Below, piece after piece: positions 1 to 14,937 of a DNA stretch of 64,000 nucleotides. Each line of letters starts with the position of its first letter. Position 1 is the stretch's first letter. Origin of the DNA: Actinernus sp. WN-2022. Taxonomy: Eukaryota; Cnidaria; Anthozoa; Actiniaria; Actinernidae. Both the position numbers and the translations under genes were made by a program. Below the pieces are notes generated by a model, which saw nothing but the letters and a program-made list of their open reading frames with translations, had not been told where the DNA came from and did not search any database. The stretch lies in the NCBI GenBank assembly GCA_030867875.1, contig JAOWCC010000031.1:56093-120092 (forward strand), written 5' to 3'.

Positions 1-3000
1 CCGTGCATCAATCTGCATCACCGTGCATCATCGTGCATCATCGTGCATCAACCTGCATCATACTGCATCATCCTGCATCATCCTGCATCATCCTGCATCA
101 TCCTGCATCATCCTGCATCATCCTGCATCATCCTGCATCATCCTGCATCATCCTGCATCATCCTGCATCATCGTGCATCATCCTGCATCATCCTGCATCA
201 GTCTGCGTTATCCTGCATCAGTCTGCGTTATCCTCCATCATCCTGCTTCATACTGGCCCATCCTGATTCATGCTGTCCAATCTTGGCATATCATGAACAA
301 AATAAATAAATAAATAGAAATAAATAAAAAGAAATAGAAATACATAAAGAAATGTATAAAAAATTAACAAATAAATAAATACAACGCATCCTCCTCTTTC
401 ATCCTACATCATCGTGCATCATCGTGCATCATCCTGCATCATCCTGCATCATCCTGCATCATCCTGCATCATCGTGCGTCATCGTGCATCAACCTGCATC
501 ATCCTGCATCATCCTGCATCATCCTGCATCATCCTGCATCATCGTGCATCATCCTGCATCATCCTGCATCAGTCTGCGTTATCCTACATCATCCTGCATC
601 AGTCTGCGTTATCCTGCATCAGTCTGCGTTATCCTCCATCATCCTGCTTCATACTGGCCCATCCTGATTCATGCTGTCCAATCTTGGCATATCATGAACA
701 AAATAAATAAATAAATAGAAATAAATAAAAAGAAATAGAAATACATAAACAAATGTATAAAACAAGTAACAAATAAATAAATTCAACGCATCCTCCTCTT
801 TCATCCTGCATCATCCTGCATCATCCTGCATCATCCTGCATCATCGTGCATCACCGTGCATCAATGTGCATCACCGTGCATCATCGTGCATCATCGTGCA
901 TCAACCTGCATCATCCTGCATCATCCTGCATCATCCTGCATCATCCTGCATCATCCTGCATCATCCTGCATCATCCTGCATCAGTCTGCGTTATCCTGCA
1001 TCAGTCTGCGTTATCCTCCATCATCCTGCTTCATACTGGCCCATCCTGATTCATGCTGTCCAATCTTGGCATATCATGAACAAAATAAATAAATAAATAG
1101 AAATAAATAAAAAGAAATAGAAATACATAAAGAAATGTATAAAACAAATAACAAATAAATAAATTCAACGCATCCTCCTCTTTCATCCTGCATCATCCTG
1201 CATCATCCTGCATCATCCTGCATCATCCTGCATCATCGTGCATCATCGTGCATCACCGTGCTTCAATCTGCATCACCGTGCATCATCGTGTATCATCGTG
1301 CATCAACCTGCATCATCCTGCATCATCCTGCATCATCCTGCATCATCCTGCATCATCCTGCATCATCCTGCATCATCCTGCATCATCCTGCATCATCCTG
1401 CATCATCCTGCATCATCCTGCATCATCCTGCATCATCGTGCATCATCCTGCATCATCCTGCATCAGTCTGCGTTATCCTGCATCAGTCTGCGTTATCCTC
1501 CATCATCCTGCTTCATACTGGCCCATCCTGATTCATGCTGTCCAATCTTGGGATATCATGAACAAAATAAATAAATAAATAGAAATAAATAAAAAGAAAT
1601 AGAAATACATAAAGAAATGTATAAAACAAGTAACAAATAAATAAATACAACGCATCCTCCTCTTTCATCCTGCATCATCCTGCATCATCCTGCATCATCC
1701 TGCATCATCCTGCATCATCCTGCATCATCGTGCATCATCGTGCATCACCGTGCATCAATCTGCATCACCGTGCATCATCGTGCATCATCGTGCATCAACC
1801 TGCATCATCCTGCATCATCCTGCATCATCCTGCATCATCCTGCATCATCCTGCATCATCCTGCATCATCCTGCATCATCCTGCATCAGTCTGCGTTATCC
1901 TGCATCAGTCTGCGTTATCCTCCATCATCCTGCTTCATACTGGCCCATCCTGATTCATGCTGTCCAATCTTGGCATATCATGAACAAAATAAATAAATAA
2001 ATAGAAATAAATAAAAAGAAATAGAAATACATAAAGAAATGTATAAAACAAGTAACAAATAAATAAATACAACGCATCCTCCTCTTTCATCCTGCATCAT
2101 CCTGCATCATCCTGCATCATCCTGCATCATCCTGCATCATCCTGCATCATCCTGCATCATCCTGCATCATCCTGCATCAGTCTGCGTTATCCTGCATCAG
2201 TCTGCGTTATCCTCCATCATCCTGCTTCATACTGGCCCATCCTGATTCATGCTGTCCAATCTTGGCATATCATGAACAAAATAAATAAATAAATAGAAAT
2301 AAATAAAAAGAAATAGAAATACATAAAGAAATGTATAAAACAAATAACAAATAAATAAATTCAACGCATCCTCCTCTTTCATCCTGCATCATCCTGCATC
2401 ATCCTGCATCATCCTGCATCATCCTGCATCATCCTGCATCATCGTGCATCATCGTGCATCACCGTGCTTCAATCTGCATCACCGTGCATCATCGTGTATC
2501 ATCGTGCATCAACCTGCATCATCCTGCATCATCCTGCATCATCCTGCATCAACCTGCATCATCCTGCATCATCCTGCATCATCCTGCATCATCCTGCATC
2601 ATCCTGCATCATCCTGCATCATCCTGCATCATCCTGCATCATCCTGCATCATCCTGCATCATCCTGCATCATCCTGCATCATCCTGCATCAGTCTGCGTT
2701 ATCCTGCATCAGTCTGCGTTATCCTCCATCATCCTGCTTCATACTGGCCCATCCTGATTCATGCTGTCCAATCTTGGGATATCATGAACAAAATAAATTA
2801 ATAAATAGAAATAAATAAAAAGAAATAGAAATACACAAAGAAATGTATAAAACAAGTAACAAATAAATAAATACAACGCATCCTCATCTTTCATCCTGCA
2901 TCATCCTGCATCATCCTGCATCATCCTGCATCATCCTGCATCATCGTGCATCATCGTGCATCATCGTGCATCACCGTGCATCAATCTGCATCACCGTGCA

Positions 3001-6000
3001 TCATCGTGCATCATCGTGCATCAACCTGCATCATCCTGCATCATCCTGCATCATCCTGCATCATCCTGCATCATCCTGCATCATCCTGCATCATCCTGCA
3101 TCATCCTGCATCATCCTGCATCATCCTGCATCATCCTGCATCATCCTGCATCATCCTGCATCATCCTGCATCATCCTGCATCATCCTGCATCATCCTGCA
3201 TCATCCTGCATCAGTCTGCGTTATCCTGCATCAGTCTGCGTTATCCTCCATCATCCTGCTTCATACTGGCCCATCCTGATTCATGCTGTCCAATCTTGGC
3301 ATATCATGAACAAAATAAATAAATAAATAGAAATAAATAAAAAGAAATAGAAATACATAAAGAAATGTATAAAACAAGTAACAAATAAATAAATACAACG
3401 CATCCTCCTCTTTCATCCTACATCATCGTGCATCATCGTGCATCACCATGCATCAATCTGCATCACCGTGCATCATCGTGCGTCATCGTGCATCAACCTG
3501 CATCATCCTGCATCGTCCTGCATCATCCTGCATCATCCTGCATCATCCTGCATCATCCTGCATCATCCTGCATCATCCTGCATCATCCTGCATCATCCTG
3601 CATCAGTCTGCGTTATCCTGCATCATCCCACATCAGTCTGCATCATCCTGCATCATCCTGCATCATCCTGCATCATCCTGCATCATCCTGCATCATCCTG
3701 CATCATCCTGCATCATCCTGCATCATCGTGCATCATCCTGCATCATCCTGCATCAGTCTGCGTTATCCTGCTTCATACTGGCCCATCCTGATTCATGGTG
3801 TCCAATCTTGGCATATCATGAACAAAATAAATAAATAAATAGAAATAAATAAAAACAAATAGAAATACATAAAGAAATGTATAAAACAAGTAACAAATAA
3901 ATAAATACAACGCATCCTCCTCTTTCATCCTACATCATCGTGCATCACCGTGCATCAATCTGCATCACCGTGTATCATCGTGCATCATCGTGCATCATCG
4001 TGCATCAACCTGCACCATCCTGCATCATCCTGCATCATCCTGCATCATCCTGCATCATCCTGCATCATCCTGCATCATCCTGCATCATCCTGCATCATCC
4101 TGCATCATCCTGCATCATCCTGCATCAACCTGCGTCATCCTGCATCATCCTGCATCATCCTGCATCATCCTGCATCATGCTGCATCATCCTGCATCATCC
4201 TGCATCATCCTGCATCAGTCTGCGTTATCCTGCATCATCCTGCATCAGTCAACGTTATCCTGCTTAATACTGGCCCATCCTGATTCATGCTGTCCAATCT
4301 TGGCATATCATGAACAAAATAAATAAATAAATAGAAATAAATAAAAACAAATAGAAATACATAAAGAAATGTATAAAACAAGTAACAAATAAATAAATTC
4401 AACGCATCCTCCTCTTTCATCCTGCATCATCCTGCATCATCCTGCATCATCCTGCATCATCGTGCATCATCGTGCATCACCGTGCTTCAATCTGCATCAC
4501 CGTGCATCATCGTGTATCATCGTGCATCAACCTGCATCATCCTGCATCATCCTGCATCATCCTGCATCATCCTGCATCATCCTGCATCATCCTGCATCAT
4601 CCTGCATCATCCTGCATCATCCTGCATCATCCTGCATCAACCTGCATCATCCTGCATCATCCTGCATCATCCTGCATCATCCTGCATCATCGTGCATCAT
4701 CCTGCATCATCCTGCATCAGTCTGCGTTATCCTGCATCAGTCTGCGTTATCCTCCATCATCCTGCTTCATACTGGCCCATCCTGATTCATGCTGTCCAAT
4801 CTTGGCATATCATGAACAAAATAAATAAATAAATAGAAATAAATAAAAAGAAATAGAAATACATAAAGAAATGTATAAAAAATTAACAAATAAATAAATA
4901 CAACGCATCCTCCTCTTTCATCCTACATCATCGTGCATCATCGTGCATCATCGTGCATCACCGTGCATCAATCTGCATCACCGTGCATCATGGTGCGTCA
5001 TCGTGCATCAACCTGCATCATCCTGCATCATCCTGCATCATCCTGCATCATCCTGCATCATCCTGCATCATCCTCCATCATCCTGCATCATCCTGCATCA
5101 TCCTGCATCATCCTGCATCATCCTGCATCAGTCTGCGTTATCCTGCATCATCCTGCATCAGTCTACGTTATCCTGCTTCATACTGGCCCATCCTGATTCA
5201 TGCTGTCCAATCTTGGCATATCATGAACAAAATAAATAAATAAATAGAAATAAATAAAAAGAAATAGAAATACATAAAGAAATGTATAAAACAAGTAACA
5301 AATAAATAAATACAACGCATCCTCCTCTTTCATCCTGCATTATCCTGCCTTAACCTGCATCATCGTGCATCATCGTGCATCACCGTGCATCAATCTGCAT
5401 CACCGTGCATCATCGTGCATCATCGTGCATCAACCTGCATCATCCTGCATCATCCTGCATCATCCTGCATCATCCTGCATCATCCTGCATCATCCTGCAT
5501 CATCCTGCATCATCCTGCATCATCCCGCATCATCCTGCATCATCCTGCATCATCCTGCATCATCCTGCATCACCCTGCATCATCCTGCATCATCCTGCAT
5601 CATCCTGCATCATCCTGCATCATCCTGCATCATCCTGCATCATCCTGCATCATCCTGCATCATCCTGCATCATCCTGCATCATCCTGCATCATCCTGCAT
5701 CATCCTGCATCATCCTGCATCAGTCTGCGTTATCCTGCATCAGTCTGCGTTATCCTCCATCATCCTGCTTCATACTGGCCCATCCTGATTCATGCTGTCC
5801 AATCTTGGCATATCATGAACAAAATAAATAAATAAATAGAAATAAATAAAAAGAAATAGAAATACATAAAGAAATGTATAAAAAATTAACAAATAAATAA
5901 ATACAACGCATCCTCCTCTTTCATCCTACATCATCGTGCATCATCGTGCATCACCGTGCATCAATCTGCATCACCGTGCATCATCGTGCGTCATCGTGCA

Positions 6001-9000
6001 TCAACCTGAATCATCCTGGATCATTCTGCATCATCCTGCATAATCCTGCATCATCCTGCATCATCCTGCATCATCCTGCATCATCCTGCATCAGTCTGCG
6101 TTATCCCGCTTAATACTGCCCATCCTGATTCATGCTGTCCAATCTTGGCATATCATGAACAAAATAAATAAATAAATAGAAATAAATAAAAAGAAATAGA
6201 AATACATAAAGAAATGTATAAAACAAGTAACAAATAAATAAATTCAACGCATCCTCCTCTTTCATCCTGCATCATCCTGCATCATCCTGCATCATCGTGC
6301 ATCATCGTGCATCATCGTGCATCACCGTGCATCAATCTGCATCACCGTGCATCATCGTGCATCATCGTGCATCAACCTGCATCATCCTGCATCATCCTGC
6401 ATCATCCTGCATCATCCTGCATCATCCTGCATCATCCTGCATCATCCTGCATCATCCTGCATCATCCTGCATCATCCTGCATCATCCTGCATCATCCTGC
6501 ATCATCGTGCATCATCCTGCATCATCCTGCATCAGTCTGCGTTGTCCTGCATCAGTCTGCGTTATCCTCCATCATCCTGCTTCATACTGGCCCATCCTGA
6601 TTCATGCTGTCCAATCTTGGCATATCATGAACAAAATAAATAAATAAATAGAAATAAATAAAAAGAAATAGAAATACATAAAGAAATGTATAAAACAAGT
6701 AACACATAAATAAATTCAACGCATCCTCCTCTTTCATCCTGCATCATCCTGCATCATCCTGCATCATCCTGCATCATCGTGCATCATCGTGCATCAACCT
6801 GCATCATCCTGCATCATCCTGCATCATCATGCATCATCCTGCATCATCCTGCATCATCCTGCATCATCCTGCATCATCCTGCATCATCCTGCATCATTCT
6901 GCATCATCCTGAATCATCCTGCATCATCCTGCATCATCCTGCATTATCCTGCATCATCCTGCATCATCCTGCATCATCCTGCATCATCCTGCATCATCCT
7001 GCATCATCCTGCATCATCCTGCATCATCCTGCATCATCCTGCATCATCCTGCATCATCCTGCATCATCCTGCATCAGTCTGCGTTATCCTCCATCATTCT
7101 GCATCAGTCTGCGTTATCCTGATTCATGCTGTCCAATCTTGGCATATCATGAACAAAATAAATAAATAAATAGAAATAAATAAAAAGAAATAGAAATACA
7201 TAAAGAAATGTATAAAAAAATAACAAATAAATAAATACAACGCATCCTCCTCTTTCATCCTACATCATCGTGCGTCATCGTGCATCACCGTGCATCAATC
7301 TGCATGACCGTGCATCATCGTGCATCATCGTGCATCAACCTGCATCATCCTGCATCATCCTGCATCATCCTGCATCATCGTGCATCATCGTGCATCAACC
7401 TGCATCATCCTGCATCATCCTGCATCATTCGGCATCATCCTGCATCATCCTGCATCATCCTGCATCATCCTGCATCATCCTGCATCATCCTGCATCATCC
7501 TGCATCATCCTGCATCATCCTGCATCATCGTGCATCATCCTGCATCATCCTGCATCATCCTGCATCATCCTGCGTTATCCTGCATCATCCTGCATCATCC
7601 TGCATCATCCTGCATCAGTCTGCGTTATCCTCCATCATTCCGCATCAGTCTGCGTTATCCTGATTCATGCTGTCCAATCTTGGCATATCATGAACAAAAT
7701 AAATAAATAAATAGAAATAAATAAAAATAAATAGAAATACATAAAGAAATGTATAAAAAATTAACAAATAAATAAATACAACGCATCCTCCTCTTTCATC
7801 CTACATCATCGTGCATCATCGTGCATCACCGTGCATCAATCTGCATCACCGTGCATCATCGTGCATCATCCTGCATCAACCTGCATCATCCTGCATCATC
7901 GTGCGTCATCGTGCATCATCCTGCATCATCCTACATCATCCTGCATCATCCTGCATCATCCTGCATCATCCTGCATCATCCTGCATCATCCTGCATCATC
8001 CTGCATCATCCTGCATCATCCTGCATCATTCTGCATCATCCTGCATCATCCTGCATCATCCTGCATCATCCTGCATCATCCTGCATCAGTCGGCGTTATC
8101 CTGCCTCATCCTGCATCAGTCTGCGTTATCCTGCTTCATACTGGCCCATCCTGATTCATGCTGTCCAATCTTGGCATATCATGAACAAAATAAATAAATA
8201 GAAATAAATAAAAAGAAATAGAAATACATAAAGAAATGTATAAAAAATTAACAAATAAATAAATACAACGCATCCTCCTCTTTCATCCTACATCATCGTG
8301 CATCATCGTGCATCACCGTGCATCAATCTGCATCACCGTGCATCATCGTGCGTCATCGTGCATCAACCTGCATCATCCTGCATCATCCTGCATCATCCTG
8401 CTTCATCCTGCATCATCCTGCATCATCCTGCATCATCCTGCATCATCCTGCATCAGTCTGCGTTATCCTGCGTCATCCTGCATCAGTCTGCGTTATCCTC
8501 CATCATCCTGCTTCATACTGGCCCATCCTGATTCATGCTGTCCAATCTTGGCATATCATGAACAAAATAAATAAATAAATAGAAATAAATAAAAAGAAAT
8601 AGAAATACATAAAGAAATGTATAAAACAAGTAAGAAATAAATAAATACAACGCATCCTCCTCTTTCATCCTGCATCACCGTGCATCAATCTGCATCACCG
8701 TGCATCATCCTGTACCATCCTGCATCATCCTGCACCATCCTGCATCAACCTACATCATCCTGCATCATCCTGCATCATCCTGCATCATCCTGCATCATCC
8801 TGCATCATCCTGCATCAGTCGGCGTTATCCTGCATCATCCTGCATCAGTCTGCGTTATCCTGCTTCATACTGGCCCATCCTGATTCATGCTGTCCAATCT
8901 TGGCATATCATGAACAAAATAAATAAATAAATAGAAATAAATAAAAAGAAATAGAAATACATAAAGAAATGTATAAAACAAGTAACACATAAATAAATAC

Positions 9001-12000
9001 AACGCATCCTCCTCTTTCATCCTACATCATCGTGCATCATCGTGCATCACCGTGCATCAATCTGCATCACCGTGCATCATCGTGCATCATCGTGCATCAA
9101 CCTGCACCATCCTGCATCATCCTGCATCATCCTGCATCATCCTGCATGATCCTGCATCATCCTGCATCATCCTGCATCATCCTGCATTATCCTGCATCAT
9201 CCTGCATCATCCTGCGTCATCCTGCATCATCCTGCATCATCCTGCATCATCGTGCATCAACCTGCATCATCCTGCGTCATCCTGCATCATCCTGCATCAG
9301 TCTGCGTTATCCTGCATCATCCTGCATCATCCTGCATCAGCCTGCATCATCCTGCATCACCCTGCATCATCCTGCATCATCCTGCATCATCCTGCATCAA
9401 CCTGCATCATCCTGCATCATCCTGCATCATCCTGCATCATCCTGCATCATCCTGCGTCATCCTGCATCATCCTGCGTCATCCTGCATCATCCTGCATCAG
9501 TCTGCGTTATCCTGCTTAATACTGGCCCATCCAGATTCATGCTGTCCAATCTTGGCATATCATGAACAAAATAAATAAATAAATAGAAAAAAATAAAATA
9601 AATAGAAATACATAAAGAAATGTATAAAACAAGTAACAAATAAATAAATTCAACGCATCCTCCTCTTTCACCCTGCATCATCCTGCATCATCCTGCATCA
9701 TCCTGCATCATCGTGCATCATCGTGCATCATCGTGCATCACCGTGCATCAATCTGCATCACCGTGCATCATCGTGCATCATCGTGCATCAACCTGCATCA
9801 TCCTGCATCATCCTGCATCATCCTGCATCATCCTGCATCATCCTGCATCATCCTGCATCATCCTGCATCATCCTGCATCATCCTACATCATCCTGCATCA
9901 TCCTGCCTCATCCTGCATCATCCTGCCTCATTCTGCATCATCCTGCATCATCCTGCATCATCCTGCATCATCCTGCATCATCCTGCATCATCCTGCATCA
10001 TCCTGCATCAGTCTGCGTTATCCTGCATCAGTCTGCGTTATCCTCCATCATCCTGCTTCATACTGGCCCATCCTGATTCATGCTGTCCAATCTTGGCATA
10101 TCATGAACAAAATAAATAAATAAATAGAAATAAATAAAAAGAAATAGAAATACATAAAGAAATGTATAAAAAATTAACAAATAAATAAATACAACGCATC
10201 CTCCTCTTTCATCCTACATCATCGTGCATCATCGTGCATCACCGTGCATCAATCTGCATCACCGTGCATCATGGTGCGTCATCGTGCATCAACCTGCATC
10301 ATCCTGCATCATCCTGCATCATCCTGCATCATCCTGAATCATCCTGCATCATCCTGCATCATCCTGCATCATCCTGCATCATCCTGCATCATCCTGCATC
10401 ATCCTGCATCAGTCTGCGTTATCCTGCATCATCCTGCATCAGTCTACGTTATCCTGCTTCATACTGGCCCATCCTGATTCATGCTGTCCAATCTTGGCAT
10501 ATCATGAACAAAATAAATAAATAAATAGAAATAAATAAAAAGAAATAGAAATACATAAAGAAATGTATAAAACAAGTAACAAATAAATAAATACAACGCA
10601 TCCTCCTCTTTCATCCTGCATCATCCTGCATCAACCTGCATCATCGTGCATCATCGTGCATCACCGTGCATCAATCTGCATCACCGTGCATCATCGTGCA
10701 TCATCGTGCATCAACCTGCATCATCCTGCATCATCCTGCATCATCCTGCATCATCCTGCATCATCCTGCATCATCCTGCATCATCCTGCATCATCCTGCA
10801 TCCTCCTGCATCATCCTGCATCATCCTGCATCATCCTGCATCATACTGCATCATCCTGCATCATCCTGCATCATCGTGCATCATCCTGCATCATCCTGCA
10901 TCAGTCTGCGTTATCCTGCATCAGTCTGCGTTATCCTCCATCATCCTGCTTCATACTGGCCCATCCTGATTCATGCTGTCCAATCTTGGCATATCATGAA
11001 CAAAATAAATAAATAAATAGAAATAAATAAAAAGAAATAGAAATACATAAAGAAATGTATAAAAAATTAACAAATAAATAAATACAACGCATCCTCCTCT
11101 TTCATCCTACATCATCGTGCATCATCGTGCATCACCGTGCATCAATCTGCATCACCGTGCATCATCGTGCATCATCCTGCATCAACCTGCATCATCCTGC
11201 ATCATCGTGCGTCATCGTGCATCATCCTGCATCATCCTACAATCCTGCATCATCCTGCATCATCCTGCATCATCCTGCATCATCCTGCATCATCCTGCAT
11301 CATCCTGCATCATCCTGCATCATCCTGCATCATTCTGCATCATCCTGCATCATCCTGCATCATCCTGCATCATCCTGCATCATCCTGCATCAGTCGGCGT
11401 TATCCTGCATCATCCTGCATCAGTCTGCGTTATCCTGCTTCATACTGGCCCATCCTGATTCATGCTGTCCAATCTTGGCATATCATGAACAAAATAAATA
11501 AATAAATAGAAATAAATAAAAAGAAATAGAAATACATAAAGAAATGTATAAAAAATTAACAAATAAATAAATACAACGCATCCTCCTCTTTCATCCTACA
11601 TCATCGTGCATCATCGTGCATCACCGTGCATCAATCTGCATCACCGTGCATCATCGTGCGTCATCGTGCATCAACCTGCATCATCCTGCATCATCCTGCA
11701 TCATCCTGCTTCATCCTGCATCATCCTGCATCATCCTGCATCATCCTGCATCATCCTGCATCATCCTGCATCATCCTGCATCAGTCTGCGTTATCCTGCG
11801 TCATCCTGCATCAGTCTGCGTTATCCTCCATCATCCTGCTTCATACTGGCCCATCCTGATTCATGCTGTCCAATCTTGGCATATCATGAACAAAATAAAT
11901 AAATAAATAGAAATAAATAAAAAGAAATAGAAATACATAAAGAAATGTATAAAACAAGTAACAAATAAATAAATACAACGCATCCTCCTCTTTCATCCTG

Positions 12001-14937
12001 CATCACCGTGCATCAATCTGCATCACCGTGCATCATCCTGTACCATCCTGCATCATCCTGCACCATCCTGCATCAACCTACATCATCCTGCATCATCCTG
12101 CATCATCCTGCATCATCCTGCATCAGTCTGCGTTATCCTGCATCATCCTGCATCAGTCTGCGTTATCCTGCTTCATACTGGCCCATCCTGATTCATGCTG
12201 TCCAATCTTGGCATATCATGAACAAAATAAATAAATAAATAGAAATAAATAAAAAGAAATAGAAATACATAAAGAAATGTATAAAACAAGTAACAAATAA
12301 ATAAATACAACGCATCCTCCTCTTTCATCCTGCATCATCCTGCATCATCCTGCATCACCGTGCATCATCGTGCATCACCGTGCATCAATCTGAATCACCG
12401 TGCATCATCGTGCATCACCGTGCATCAATCTGCATCACCGTGCATCATCGTGCGTCATCGTGCATCAACCTGCATCATCCTGCATCATCCTGCATCAACC
12501 TGCATCATCCTGCATCATCCTGCATCATCCTGCATCATCCTGGATCATCCTGCATCATCCTGCATCATCCTGCATCATCCTGCATCATCCTGCATCATCC
12601 TGCATCATCCTGCATCATCCTGCATCATCCTGCATCATCCTGCATCAGTCGGCGTTATCCTGCATCATCCTGCATCAGTCTGCGTTATCCTGCTTCATAC
12701 TGGCCCATCCTGATTCATGCTGTCCAATCTTGGCATATCATGAACAAAATAAATAAATAAATAGAAATAAATAAAAAGAAATAGAAATACATAAAGAAAT
12801 GTATAAAACAAGTAACAAATAAATAAATACAACGCATCCTCCTCTTTCATCCTACATCATCGTGCATCATCGTGCATCACCGTGCATCAATCTGCATCAC
12901 CGTGCATCATCGTGCACCATCGTGCATCATCGTGCATCAACCTGCACCATCCTGCATCATCCTGCATCATCCTGCATCATCCTGCATCATCCTGCATCAT
13001 CCTGCATCATCCTGCATCATCCTGCATCATCCTGCATTATCCTGCATCATCCTGCATCATCCTGCGTCATCCTGCATCATCCTGCATCATCCTGCATCAT
13101 CCTGCATTATCCTGCATCATCCTGCATCATCCTGCATCAGTCTGCGTTATCCTGCATCATCCTGCATCAGTCAGCGTAATCCTGCTTAATACTGGCCCAT
13201 CCTAATTCATGCTGTCCAATCTTGGCATATCATGAACAAAATAAATAAATAAATAGAAATAAATAAAAAGAAATAGAAATACATAAAGAAATGTATAAAA
13301 CAAGTAACAAATAAATAAATTCAACGCATCCTCCTCTTTCATCCTGCATCATCCTGCATCATCCTGCATCAACCTGCATCATCCTGCATCATCCTGCATC
13401 ATCCTGCATCATCCTGCATCATCCTGCATCATCCTGCATCATCCTGCATCATCCTGCATCATCCTGCATCATCCTGCATCATCCTGCATCATCCTGCATC
13501 ATCCTGCATCATCCTGCATCAGTCGGCGTTATCCTGCATCATCCTGCATCAGTCTGCGTTATCCTGCTTCATACTGGCCCATCCTGATTCATGCTGTCCA
13601 ATCTTGGCATATCATGAACAAAATAAATAAATAAATAGAAATAAATAAAAAGAAATAGAAATACATAAAGAAATGTATAAAACAAGTAACAAATAAATAA
13701 ATACAACGCATCCTCCTCTTTCATCCTACATCATCGTGCATCATCGTGCATCACCGTGCATCAATCTGCATCACCGTGCATCATCGTGCATCATCGTGCA
13801 TCATCGTGCATCATCGTGCATCAACCTGCACCATCCTGCATCATCCTGCATCATCCTGCATCATCCTGCATCATCCTGCATCATCCTGCATCAGTCTGCG
13901 TTATCCTGATTCATGCTGTCCAATCTTGGCATATCATGAACAAAATAAATAAATAAATAGAAATAAATAAAAATAAATAGAAATACATAAAGAAATGTAT
14001 AAAAAATTAACAAATAAATAAATACAACGCATCCTCCTCTTTCATCCTACATCATCGTGCATCATCGTGCATCACCGTGCATCAATCTGCATCACCGTGC
14101 ATCATCGTGCATCATCCTGCATCAACCTGCATCATCCTGCATCATCGTGCGTCATCGTGCATCATCCTGCATCATCCTACATCATCCTGCATCATCCTGC
14201 ATCATCCTGCATCATCCTGCATCATCCTGCATCATCCTGCATCATCCTGCATCATCCTGCATCATCCTGCATCATCCTGCATCATCCTGCATCATTCTGC
14301 ATCATCCTGCATCATCCTGCATCATCCTGCATCATCCTGCATCAGTCGGCGTTATCCTGCATCATCCTGCATCAGTCTGCGTTATCCTGCTTCATACTGG
14401 CCCATCCTGATTCATGCTGTCCAATCTTGGCATATCATGAACAAAATAAATAAATAAATAGAAATAAATAAAAAGAAATAGAAATACATAAAGAAATGTA
14501 TAAAAAATTAACAAATAAATAAATACAACGCATCCTCCTCTTTCATCCTACATCATCGTGCATCATCGTGCATCACCGTGCATCAATCTGCATCACCGTG
14601 CATCATCGTGCGTCATCGTGCATCAACCTGCATCATCCTGCATCATCCTGCATCATCCTGCTTCATCCTGCATCATCCTGCATCGTCATCCTGCATCTGC
14701 ATCATCCTGCATCATCCTGCATCGGTCTGCGTTATCCTGCATCATCCTGCATCAGTCTACGTTATCCTGCTTCATACTGGCCCATCCTGATTCATGCTGT
14801 CCAATCTTGGCATATCATGAACAAAATAAATAAATAAATAGAAATAAATAAAAAGAAATAGAAATACATAAAGAAATGTATAAAAAATTAACAAATAAAT
14901 AAATACAACGCATCCTCCTCTTTCATCCTACATCATC
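1..14937 (+). repeat. Irregular part of left satellite block
   Basis: Monomers here are diverse in array length and variant content, with no single clean superunit. Related blocks recur: about 7811-8930 resembles 11117-12238 (offset about 3.3 kb), and the monomer at 7811 also resembles those at 14057 and 62774. The monomers at 9032-10123 resemble 53748-54869. Some monomers lack the CG-bearing 5' edge units (for example about 2080-2275 and 13341-13610). Confidence 0.8.
181..420 (+). repeat. Representative conserved monomer junction and spacer
   Basis: One example of the part shared by nearly all monomers. The 10-bp run ends with two CAGTCTGCGTTA variant units (near 200 and 220). Units starting with TG then continue at exact 10-bp steps (244, 254, 264, 274, 284, 294) but diverge in sequence. 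From about 297 to 378 follows a spacer made of degenerate AAAT/AAAG steps, containing several AATAAA hexamers on the + strand. The motif CATCCTCCTCTTTC (about 387-400) leads into the next 10-bp run. Monomers differ in whether the spacer ends ACAAGTAAC or AAATTAAC, and in TACAACGC versus TTCAACGC. Confidence 0.9.

Noticed and set aside
4235..4420. Minus-strand hydrophobic frames (YLFYTFLYVFLF-like) over many spacers
   Set aside because: They are translations of the AAAT-like spacer. The same frame recurs with the repeat and has no gene context.
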